Assembly: GCA_030432635.1 (NCBI GenBank)
Contig: JAUIMB010000015.1
Span: forward strand, 22,789 to 86,788
Length of the DNA: 64,000 nucleotides
Origin: Bacteroidia bacterium
Lineage (GTDB): Bacteria > Bacteroidota > Bacteroidia > Flavobacteriales > Flavobacteriaceae
Reading direction: 5' to 3'
The position numbers were made by a program, and so were the translations under genes. Every line of letters begins with the position of its first letter. Position 1 is the first letter of the stretch. Of this stretch, positions 55,168-63,800 are shown in pieces. The notes under the pieces were generated by a model. It was not told where the DNA came from, searched no databases, and saw nothing but the letters and a program-made list of their open reading frames with translations.

Positions 55168-56463
55168 ATGAGTAAAAAAACTAAAATTATTCTTGGAATT
55201 GTTGTCTTGCTCCTAGTATTGATGGTAGTAGGTGCTAAGGCAGGTCTATTTGGAAAAAAAGGAAATTTCAAGGAGGTTGATGTTAAAAAAGTGGCACTTG
55301 TTGATATTGTTGAAACCGTTTCAGCAACCGGAAAAATACAACCTGAAATTGAGGTGAAGATTTCAAGTGAAGTATCTGGTGAAATTATCGAATTACCTTT
55401 TAAGGAAGGTCAGCAAGTTAAAAAAGGCGATCTTTTAGTTAAGGTTAATCCAGATTTAATTCAATCGGCTGTGAGCCGCTCTCAGGCGAGCTATCAAAAT
55501 GTCAAAGCTGGGTTAGAACAGGCCGAAGCTAATTTGAAACAGGCAAAAGCAGATTACGATAGAAATAAAGCGCTTTATGATAAAGGTGTGATTTCAAAAG
55601 CTGATTGGGATCGCGCCATCGCTAATTATGAAACAGCTCAAGCTTCGAAAAGTTCGGCATATTACAATGTACAAAGCGCTGCTGCTACGGTTAATGAAGC
55701 TAAGGATAATCTCAACAGAACAACAATTTATGCGCCTCGAAGCGGTACGATTTCATTGCTGAGTGTAGAGTTGGGTGAGCGTGTGGTTGGAACGCAACAG
55801 ATGGCTGGTACAGAGATTATGAGAGTTGCCAACCTTAACAACATGGAAGTGGAAGTGGATGTCAATGAAAATGACATCGTAAAAGTGCAAATTGGTGATT
55901 CGACCATTGTTGAGGTTGATGCTTATTTGAAGAAAGAATTTAAAGGAATTGTCACCGAAATTGCCAACTCGGCTGCTGGCACCTTAACAGCAGATCAGGT
56001 TACGAACTTCAAGGTCAAAGTCCGAATTTTAGAAACGTCTTATCAGGATTTATTGGAAGGAAAGCCAGAAAACTACTCGCCATTTCGACCTGGTATGACT
56101 GCTACAGTTGATATCATTACAGATAGACGAAACAAGACTATTGCGGCTCCAATAAGTGCTATTGTGATAAAAACTGATACGTCTTCAGTAAAGAAAAGCA
56201 TGACTAAGAATGATGCGGAACAAATAAAGGCTGAAAATGAAGAAAAGTTTGAATGCGTATTCATTAGCAATAACGGTGAAGCTAAATTGAAAGTTGTTGA
56301 AACAGGAATTCAGGACGATACCAATATCGAAATTATTTCGGGCTTAAGTGAAGGTGATGAAATCATAACAGGACCTTATAATATAGTTTCCAAAACACTA
56401 AAATCTGGAGATAAGATCGAAAAAAAAGGTGTGTCATCTAAGGATGTTGAATCAGATGAATAA
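55168..56463 (+). CDS. Periplasmic adaptor (MacA-like) protein, second
   Basis: 431 residues. N-terminal helix (about 5-22), lipoyl halves (GEIIELPFKEGQQVKKGDLLVKVN and TIYAPRSGTISLLSVELGE region), an alpha-helical hairpin (about 100-185; EQAEANLKQAKADYDRNKALYDKGVI) and beta-barrel/MP domains, ending with a charged tail. MacA-like. A second adaptor in one cluster, with only 35% similar layout to the first by eye, suggests heteromeric or alternative assemblies. TlpA-like gene overlaps its 3' end by 8 bases. Confidence 0.93.
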   Translation: MSKKTKIILGIVVLLLVLMVVGAKAGLFGKKGNFKEVDVKKVALVDIVETVSATGKIQPEIEVKISSEVSGEIIELPFKEGQQVKKGDLLVKVNPDLIQSAVSRSQASYQNVKAGLEQAEANLKQAKADYDRNKALYDKGVISKADWDRAIANYETAQASKSSAYYNVQSAAATVNEAKDNLNRTTIYAPRSGTISLLSVELGERVVGTQQMAGTEIMRVANLNNMEVEVDVNENDIVKVQIGDSTIVEVDAYLKKEFKGIVTEIANSAAGTLTADQVTNFKVKVRILETSYQDLLEGKPENYSPFRPGMTATVDIITDRRNKTIAAPISAIVIKTDTSSVKKSMTKNDAEQIKAENEEKFECVFISNNGEAKLKVVETGIQDDTNIEIISGLSEGDEIITGPYNIVSKTLKSGDKIEKKGVSSKDVESDE

Positions 56464-56962
56464 TAGAACAAGACTTGGTGTTACTATCGTAGTTATGCTG
56501 ACCTGTGTGTTTGGCTTTGCCCAAGAGAAGCAACTTTGGGCTACATCATATATTGATCAAAAAGCACCAAGTATTGAGACAGTTCAATGGCTAACCGAAC
56601 AACCCAAAGTTGAAGGGAAGTTTATATTAATTGATTTTTGGGCAACATGGTGTAAACCTTGCAAAAATGGGATTCCTCATATGAATAGCTACGCTGAAAA
56701 ATTTAAGGAAAATCTTGTTGTTATTGGTATTAGCGCAGAGAATGAAGCTAAAGTAAAAAGCATGAAAACACCTGAAATCAATTACTATAGCGCATTAGAT
56801 ACTAATCGAACTTTGAATACGCTTTATGGTATTCAAGGCATACCACATGTCGTATTAATAGATCCAAAAGGGATTGTGCGATGGGAAGGTTTTCCTGAGC
56901 TTCCAGGAGAGGAATTGACTTCAGACGTAATACAAACTATTATGGACTCCTATAAACAATAG
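56456..56962 (+). CDS. TlpA-like periplasmic thioredoxin
   Basis: 168 residues from ATG 56456 (earlier in-frame ATGs at 56444 and 56429 lie deeper inside the adaptor gene and do not improve the signal). Signal peptide ending GFAQ, then a thioredoxin fold with the active site FWATWCKPCKNG and the cis-Pro region GIQGIPHVVLIDPKG. Likely a periplasmic thiol reductase of the TlpA/ResA type, used in cytochrome c or disulfide maintenance. Position after the efflux genes suggests only co-transcription. Confidence 0.88.
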   Translation: MNNRTRLGVTIVVMLTCVFGFAQEKQLWATSYIDQKAPSIETVQWLTEQPKVEGKFILIDFWATWCKPCKNGIPHMNSYAEKFKENLVVIGISAENEAKVKSMKTPEINYYSALDTNRTLNTLYGIQGIPHVVLIDPKGIVRWEGFPELPGEELTSDVIQTIMDSYKQ

Positions 56963-56966
56963 TACG

Positions 56967-57638
56967 ATGTCTTTTATTTTATGTTTGGAAACATCGACAA
57001 CAAATTGTTCGGTAGCACTTTCGAAGGAAGGTAAGGCCCTAGCCTTAAAAGAAGATAACAATGCCAATTATTCACATGCCGAGTCGCTGCATCTATTTAT
57101 TGATAAGGTCTTAAAGGAAGCAAACGTCGATAAAAAGGAGCTTGATGCCATTGCTATAAGTAAAGGTCCAGGCTCATATACAGGCTTGCGAATTGGTGTT
57201 TCCGCTGCCAAAGGATTAAGTTATGCACTTCAAATCCCGTTGATCTCTGTGTCTACATTAAAGGCCTTGGCGCTTCAAGTAATTGTGGAAGAAGGTATGA
57301 TTGTTCCTATGCTTGACGCGAGACGTTTGGAGGTCTATTCTGCAGTATTTGATAGTTCTCATCACTTGAAGCGTAATATTGAAGCCCAAATTTTGGATGA
57401 ACATTCTTTCTCAGAATATCTTAAGGAAGAAAAGGTCTATTTTATTGGAAATGGAGTTAAAAAAACAAAAGAAATCATCAAGCATTCAAATGCCGAATAT
57501 ATAGTTGGTAAGTTGCCTTCCGCAGCTCAAATGTGTCAATTGGCGTATGATAAACATAAAATAGGCGACATTGAGGATGTCGCCTATTTTGAGCCTTTTT
57601 ACTTAAAGGATTTTATTGCATTAAAACCGAAGTCTTAG
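56967..57638 (+). CDS. tsaB: tRNA threonylcarbamoyladenosine biosynthesis protein TsaB
   Basis: 223 residues. ASKHA fold: ILCLETSTTNCSVAL at the N-terminus, YSHAESLH, GPGSYTGLRIGVSAAKGLSY. These are TsaB motifs; TsaB partners TsaD and TsaE in making t6A37 on ANN-reading tRNAs. Starts 4 bases after the TlpA-like gene. The 3' coding region contains a perfect 13-bp inverted repeat, and the gene ends 4 bases inside the stop of the convergent mscS gene. Confidence 0.95.
   Translation: MSFILCLETSTTNCSVALSKEGKALALKEDNNANYSHAESLHLFIDKVLKEANVDKKELDAIAISKGPGSYTGLRIGVSAAKGLSYALQIPLISVSTLKALALQVIVEEGMIVPMLDARRLEVYSAVFDSSHHLKRNIEAQILDEHSFSEYLKEEKVYFIGNGVKKTKEIIKHSNAEYIVGKLPSAAQMCQLAYDKHKIGDIEDVAYFEPFYLKDFIALKPKS
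57559..57589 (-). terminator. Intrinsic terminator of mscS embedded in tsaB coding sequence
   Basis: Perfect inverted repeat AAATAGGCGACAT (57559-57571), 5-base loop, ATGTCGCCTATTT (57577-57589). On the minus strand it lies about 46 bases past the mscS stop and continues into TTTTA, so it suits an intrinsic terminator for mscS. On the plus strand it falls 50 bases before the tsaB stop, followed by only TTTTGAG. Confidence 0.65.
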
Positions 57639-58447
57639 CCTTCTTTTTGTATTTCTACTTGATGTGGATAAGGAATTTCAATTCCAGCAGCATCCAATGC
57701 CTCTTTGGTTTGCTCGGTAACATCAAAGTATACATCCCAATAATGCTCAGCAAGACTCCAAGGTCTTACGGCAAAATTTATAGAACTATCTGCGAGTTCC
57801 AAAACTGCGACAACTGGAGCAGGATCTTGGAGGACCTTCGGATGAGATGTTAATACCTTCATCAATACCTCTTTGGTTTGTTTGATATCAGAATCATAAC
57901 CAACACCAAAAACAAGATCGACACGTCGTGTGCCTTCTGTGGTGTAATTAATAATGTTTCCGTTGGAAAGTGCTGCGTTTGGTATGATAATTTCGCGATT
58001 GGAAAGTCCAGTAAGCTTTGTAGTGAAAATTTCAATTTCCTTAACAACACCAAGTTCACCTTGAGCTTCGATTAAATCACCAACTTTAATGGGTTTGAAG
58101 ATCATTAACAACACACCTCCAGCAAAATTAGCCAAAGACCCTTGTAGCGCAAGTCCGATTGCCAAACCAGCGGCTGCAATTATTGCTGCAAATGATGTGG
58201 TTTCTACGCCAACGGTACCTAAAACAACAATGATAAGTACGATTTTTAGAATCCAACCCAAAAGGTTTAAAAGGAATTTTTTAAGACTTGGGTCATAATC
58301 TCTTTTATCCATTGTTTTTCTTAAGCCTTTGACTATTGATTTTATAAGCCAAGACCCAATGATCCATATGGCAATAGCAGCCAAGATCTTTGGTCCAAAA
58401 TCGATAATGAGTTCGTAGCCTTTGTCAATCCATTTTTGTAAATCCAT
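57635..58447 (-). CDS. Small-conductance mechanosensitive channel (MscS family)
   Basis: 270 residues. Three hydrophobic helices (about 12-35, 58-82, 85-112), the third being the pore helix AIIAAAGLAIGLALQGSLANFAGGVLLM with the Ala/Gly packing of MscS TM3. A beta domain follows (VGDLIEAQGELGVVKEI, PNAALSNGNIINYT) and a C-terminal alpha/beta domain. It opens under hypo-osmotic tension. Monocistronic; convergent with tsaB with a 4-base overlap of the ends. Confidence 0.95.
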   Translation of the reverse strand: MDLQKWIDKGYELIIDFGPKILAAIAIWIIGSWLIKSIVKGLRKTMDKRDYDPSLKKFLLNLLGWILKIVLIIVVLGTVGVETTSFAAIIAAAGLAIGLALQGSLANFAGGVLLMIFKPIKVGDLIEAQGELGVVKEIEIFTTKLTGLSNREIIIPNAALSNGNIINYTTEGTRRVDLVFGVGYDSDIKQTKEVLMKVLTSHPKVLQDPAPVVAVLELADSSINFAVRPWSLAEHYWDVYFDVTEQTKEALDAAGIEIPYPHQVEIQKEG

Positions 58448-58551
58448 GATAGTGTTTTTAATTATAGCATTTTAATTAGATAGTAATATAAGCAAAAGAA
58501 CCCGAAAATTTTGATAAAATGTTCGGGCAAGTATAAAATCGTTGTTATGTT

Positions 58552-59238
58552 TTAGAGGCTATTGAGGTGATTTACCAACTCAATGAGATCTTCCTTTTTT
58601 GAGGTCTTAACCTTATGATCCTTTAAATATGCTGAAACTGCTGCTTCGTGATCAGGGAAAAGATTGATCAGGTTTTTTTTCTTTGATGGAATTTTTTGAG
58701 CCGTCTTGTTTTTCACAACTACATAAAACTCATCATCAACTCTTTTGAAATGAGCTGGTTTGGTGTCCTGATAACCGCTTTTTGCCTTCTTCCTATCAAC
58801 AAATTTTTTAGACTCCTTTAGCAGTAAGTTTATTTTCGAATTTGGACTATTGACATGGATGAAATAACCACGCTTTGCAATACCATTGTCATCAATATAG
58901 TTTAGCGATTGATAGGTTTTGTCATCTTTGAGGAAAGTGATGGTCACACCCTCAATATTTTTATTGATCGCTTGAATACTGTTTTTGTCAGACTGGACTT
59001 CCATTTCATCAGAGACGGCATTATACCTTAAACTAAAGATTTTGTCTTGATCTGCCGAAACTCTCGCTGGAGTAAAGTTGTCGATGATATATGGCGAACC
59101 TTGAATTGATTTGTCGCTTCGGTCAATAGCCAAAGAGATGTTTCCTGTGGTTAACGTTTGCGTTTGAACTAAATCTTGAGAAAAAGATGTTGAAGACGCA
59201 AACATAATTGCAAATACTAGAGTTAGTGTGGATTTCAT
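58552..59238 (-). CDS. Secreted protein of unknown function
   Basis: 228 residues. Signal peptide (about 1-20, ending TSFSQ). The mature part is hydrophilic and Lys/Asp-rich with mixed beta character (GNISLAIDRSDKSIQGSPY, VTITFLKDDKTYQSLNY) and a helical Lys-rich C-terminus (SKKEDLIELVNHLNSL). I do not recognise a domain; similar proteins occur in flavobacteria as hypotheticals. Single gene, followed downstream by a 104-bp gap to mscS. Confidence 0.75.
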   Translation of the reverse strand: MKSTLTLVFAIMFASSTSFSQDLVQTQTLTTGNISLAIDRSDKSIQGSPYIIDNFTPARVSADQDKIFSLRYNAVSDEMEVQSDKNSIQAINKNIEGVTITFLKDDKTYQSLNYIDDNGIAKRGYFIHVNSPNSKINLLLKESKKFVDRKKAKSGYQDTKPAHFKRVDDEFYVVVKNKTAQKIPSKKKNLINLFPDHEAAVSAYLKDHKVKTSKKEDLIELVNHLNSL

Positions 59239-59326
59239 ATGAATTAGTTTTACTGAAAAGCATCAAATTTAATGCCAAAAGAGAAATTGGATCTTTAGAA
59301 AGCGCGTATAAAATAAGCCCTTTAGA

Positions 59327-59527
59327 TTATTTCACTTCAAATGTTAGTTTTACATTGACACGAAATTCAGTGACTTCATCATCTTTTACAATAGCACTTT
59401 GATCTTGTACATAAACAGATCTGATATTCTTTACACTTTTGGAAGCTTGCTTTACGGCTTTACGTGTTGCGTCTTCCCAGCTTTTGTCGGAGTTGGATAA
59501 TACTTCTATAACTTTTAGTACTGCCAT
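59327..59527 (-). CDS. Dodecin family protein
   Basis: 66 residues, exact dodecin length. MAVLKVIEVLSNSDKSWEDATRKAVKQ start, beta-alpha-beta-beta fold, IRSVYVQDQSAIV middle and FRVNVKLTFEV end. Dodecins form 12-mers that store flavins (FMN/riboflavin) or CoA. The Trp in SWEDA corresponds to the flavin-stacking residue of archaeal/bacterial dodecins. Monocistronic, downstream of nfu. Confidence 0.92.
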   Translation of the reverse strand: MAVLKVIEVLSNSDKSWEDATRKAVKQASKSVKNIRSVYVQDQSAIVKDDEVTEFRVNVKLTFEVK

Positions 59528-59583
59528 TTTTTTGAGTTTTAGGTTAATATCGTTTATATAAATATATGAAGAAAATTTAAGAA

Positions 59584-60486
59584 CTACCCATTGATGGCCT
59601 CAACGGTATTAACCTTATCCTTGAGCATTTCCTTGAGCATATTTTCAATACCGTTTTTAAGAGTGAAAGTCGATGAAGGACAGCCACTACATGCGCCTTG
59701 CAAAATAACCTTGACCTTTTTTTCCTTTGCATCATAGGATTGAAATTCAATATTGCCTCCATCACTTGCCACTGCGGGTTTTACATATTCTTCCAATATG
59801 TTGATTATGTCTTTGGAAACATCATCCTTTTGCTCAAATTGCTCATCTAAATAAAGCTCTGATTTCAGTTTGTCTTTAGGAGCATTCGGACTGATAATTA
59901 CCTTGCCTTCTTCAATATACGAGCGGATAAATTCTCGTAATTCCATTGTAATGTCGGTCCATTCGGCAACGTCAAATTTTGTAATGGACACAAAGTTTTC
60001 ATCAATAAAAACACTTTTTACAAATGGGAAATGAAATAACTTTGCTGCCAATGGAGCATAGCCAGCCTCGTCAATTGATTTGAATTCATGAGCTCTAACG
60101 GCTAATTTTTTATTGGCTACAAACTTAAGGACACTAGGATTTGGTGTGCTTTCCGAATATACAGTTACTGGGACTTTCTTCTTTTCAATTGTGGAATTAA
60201 CCACAGTGCCACCTTTGTTGAGGAAATTTTCAATTTGTTCAGCAACTTCATTTTGAACATCGTTCCATTCAACGATGTTAAAGCGCTCAATGGCAATAAA
60301 ATTACTTGAGATGTAAACCTTTTTTACAAAAGGAAGATAAAACAATTCCTGTGCTAAAGGCGATGGTTTTGCCTCATCAATATTAGAAAACTCATAACTT
60401 TCATGTGATGTTATGAATTCATCAACTTCAAACTTTAAAATGGAAGGATTGGAGGTTTCCTTAATGGCTATTGAATAGTTCTTCAT
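59584..60486 (-). CDS. NifU/Nfu-like Fe-S scaffold protein with duplicated N-terminal domain
   Basis: 300 residues. Two Nfu_N-like domains in tandem (about 1-95: ETSNPSILKFEVDEF, PLAQELFYLPFVKKVYI, NFIAIERF; and about 107-205: ESTPNPSVLKFVANKKL, PLAAKLFHFPFVKSVFI, NFVSITKF) followed by the NifU C-terminal domain (about 220-300) with the cluster-binding CxxC in GACSGCPSS. It carries and delivers 4Fe-4S clusters, which the ActB and QueG proteins of this window need. The N-terminal duplication is an internal repeat. Monocistronic. Confidence 0.93.
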   Translation of the reverse strand: MKNYSIAIKETSNPSILKFEVDEFITSHESYEFSNIDEAKPSPLAQELFYLPFVKKVYISSNFIAIERFNIVEWNDVQNEVAEQIENFLNKGGTVVNSTIEKKKVPVTVYSESTPNPSVLKFVANKKLAVRAHEFKSIDEAGYAPLAAKLFHFPFVKSVFIDENFVSITKFDVAEWTDITMELREFIRSYIEEGKVIISPNAPKDKLKSELYLDEQFEQKDDVSKDIINILEEYVKPAVASDGGNIEFQSYDAKEKKVKVILQGACSGCPSSTFTLKNGIENMLKEMLKDKVNTVEAING

Positions 60487-60817
60487 TACTTTTTTTTACA
60501 AAAATAAACAACTCAATGTTTAAAAAACGTGTTTTAGGAATTTGATAACGATTTATATTTCATGAATTTGTCTAGAATAAAAGCAAAAAAAATGAGTTAT
60601 ATCTATCAAGGATGTTAGGGTTTTTAAGTGTTAAACTGTTATTTTAAAGTCGAATTGCAACGTGTAATTACTTAAATTTTATTAAATTTCGCTCTTATTA
60701 TAAAAGCTCTAACTATAACTGTGGTTCTGATTTCTGAAACTACTCCTGTTTGTGGTTGTCAATGGTTTTAACTGTTGTCTGTGTTTAATAATAAGTTCAA
60801 AACTATTTTAAACAGCT
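60487..60817. other. Gene-free 331-bp region between nfu and the giant repeat protein
   Basis: AT-rich with no open frame of note on either strand. TTG at 60655 and TAAATTTC at 60683-60690 are loosely promoter-like for the downstream gene but spacing (25) and the missing final G are poor. No terminator or RNA structure recognised. Confidence 0.5.
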
Positions 60818-63800
60818 ATGAAAAAGCTATACGTATTATTTGCTTTATTGTCCTACATCTCTTTTGCTCAAGATCTAAACATGGAAGATGGCACTTTTAT
60901 GAGATGCGCACCAGATAAATTTTTCGATTCTGGAGGTTCAGGAGGTAGTTATTCGAGTAACGAAAATTTAGTCACTACGATATGTCCACAAAATGCTGAT
61001 GAGTTTATCATGTTGGATTTTACAGCATTTAGTACACAGCTCTCAGTAGATGTTATGACGATTTATGATGGTGAGGATACTTCTGCTCCTCTAATAGGAA
61101 CATACTCAGGTGTTGCTGGTCCTGGAACCGTTCTTGCGTCAGATACCAATTTAAGTGGGTGTATTACCATCCAATTCGTATCTGATGGATCTGGAACAAC
61201 CACAGGTTGGGAAGCCGATATTACATGCTTGCAACAATGCCAGACTATTTTGGCATCTATCGATATGACAGATCCAGTTCCTAACGTTGCAGGTGTGATT
61301 GAAGTTCCTCCTGGAACTACTGTAGATTTTGAAGGTAGCGCAACATTTTCAGATGACGGAACAGGTGCTACTTATAATTGGAACTTTGGTGATGGTGCAA
61401 CAGATACCGGAACTTCAGTGTCACATTTTTATGGAGCTTCTGGAACCTTCAATGTAACTCTTACCGTAACGGATACCAATCCAACAGGATGTTCAGATAT
61501 AGCAACAATAACAGTATTAGTACTTGAACCTATAGTGACCATAAATAATGCCGCATATGCCGAATCTTATTATGGTCCAGAGGAATTAATCGAAAATGTC
61601 TTGGTTTCTGGTGGATGTTCAGGTGTCGATAATTTTTCGTTTCAAGTCAGCGGGACGCCAAATGCCTTAACAACAAAAAGTTATGGTTATTTTACTAAAG
61701 GTGGCGCATCACCTGATTTTCCTTTTGAAGAAGGTATTGTATTGTCTACAGGAAGGGCCTTTCCTGCTGGAAATACACCAAATGGAGGAGCATTGGTGTC
61801 TTTTGATAATGGTCAAGCAGGAGATCCTGATTTAGATGCCTTTTTTCTGCCATCCGATCCAAATTTTGATACTAATGATGCAACATTTATAAAGTTTAAT
61901 TTTGTTCCTACTGCTGATGAAATTAGCTTCAGATATATCATGTTTTCTGAAGAATATGACGGAAGTACAGAATGTAGTTTTGCTGATAGCTTTGCTTTCC
62001 TCCTGAGGGAAGTTGGAACAACAACATACCAAAACCTTGCCGTTTTACCAGATGGAACTCCAGTAAGTGTTACCAATATAAATAATTCAGGGACTTGTAC
62101 TGATAATCCTGAATATTTTGAAGGTTATCTGTTAAATGATACTAATTATGGTGGTAGAACGGTTGTGCTAACAGCTTCGGCTAATGTCACGCCAAATACA
62201 ACATATGAAATCAAATTGGTGGTTGCCGATGAAGGTGATTCGATATGGGATTCAGCTATTTTTCTTGAAGCAGGAAGCTTTAATTTGGGAGGAGAATTAG
62301 GCGATGATATTACCATCGCAGCAGGTACAGCCCAGTGTGAAGGTGAAACGGTTACTTTGAATACAGAAGCGCCTACTGCAACGCACACATGGTTTTTTAA
62401 TGGTGTAGAGATTTCAGGCGAAACGTCCTCAACTCTCGATATTACAGAAGAAGGAATGTATTCTGTTGATGTTGTTTTCGCTCCTGGATGTGAGTCATCA
62501 GATTCAATAGAAGTTGAGTTTAAACCTAGTCCTATTGCCAATCCGGCTTTAGATTTAAGCATTTGTAGTTTGACAGGTGTAGGAGAGTTTGATTTAACAG
62601 AGAATGACACTGAAGTTTTAGGCGCTCAAGATCCAGATGATTTTGTAATCACTTATCATCCCACCCAAGAAGATGCTGATGATAATACAAATCCACTTGC
62701 AAGCCCTTATACCAATACCTCCAATCCACAAACGATTTATGTTAGAATTGCTGAAAACTCCCAAGAGTGCTATTCTACAACAACATTTGAATTGATATTT
62801 AGTCAATTGGAGATAAATCCAGTTACGGTATTTCAAGTATGTGATGATGATACAGATGGATTTGCCATGTTTGACTTAAATCAGAAAAATGATGAGGTGA
62901 TAGGAGGCCTTGATCCGACAACCGTGAATGTATCTTATTATGCAAATCAAGCAGACGCTGATGCAGGTACAAATCCATTATCCATACCGTTTACTAATAC
63001 AGTTGTAGATAATCAAACCATTTACATACGTTTAGAGTCAAATGTTGAATCTACGTGTTACAATACAACTACCTTAGATCTTGAGGTTGTTGCAAACCCT
63101 ATTGCAAATACAGTTACGCCATTAGAGGTCTGTGATGATGACAATGATGGTTTTGCTGGTTTCGACTTAACTTTAAGAGATGCACAAGTTGTTGGCCCTC
63201 AAACAGGAATGGTAGTCACCTACCATGAAACGCAAAGTGATGCCAACAACGGTGTAAACGTTTTGCCGATACCATACAATAATATTGTGGCGAACGTTCA
63301 GACCGTTTATATTAGAGTTGAGAGTGGCTCTTCTGGTTGCTATGCTACTGAAGAACTTACGCTTTTGGTAAATCCGTTACCAAATACGGTTACTGTTACT
63401 GATTATGAGTTGTGTGATTATAATATGCCAGGAGACGAGGTTGAAGCATTTGATCTAACTGTCAAGGATTCTGAAATAATTAATGGGCAAGCCATGGTAT
63501 CGGTTAGTTATTATGAAAGTTTGATGGATGCTCAAGCATTAATTAATCCTTTGACAAGTCCATATAATAATTTAAGTAACCCTCAAACTATATTTTATGC
63601 TTTGGTGAGTAATAATACTGGTTGTATTGCTACAGGAAATTTCGATCTGATTGTAAATCCTTTACCTGTTATCATTGATCCCACGCCATTGGAGGTTTGT
63701 GACGACGGTGTTCCGGACGGTTTGACTGCTATAGACCTAACGATAAAGAACGGTGAGGTCACTGGCGGCGACACGACCTATTCCGTGAGCTACCATTTGA

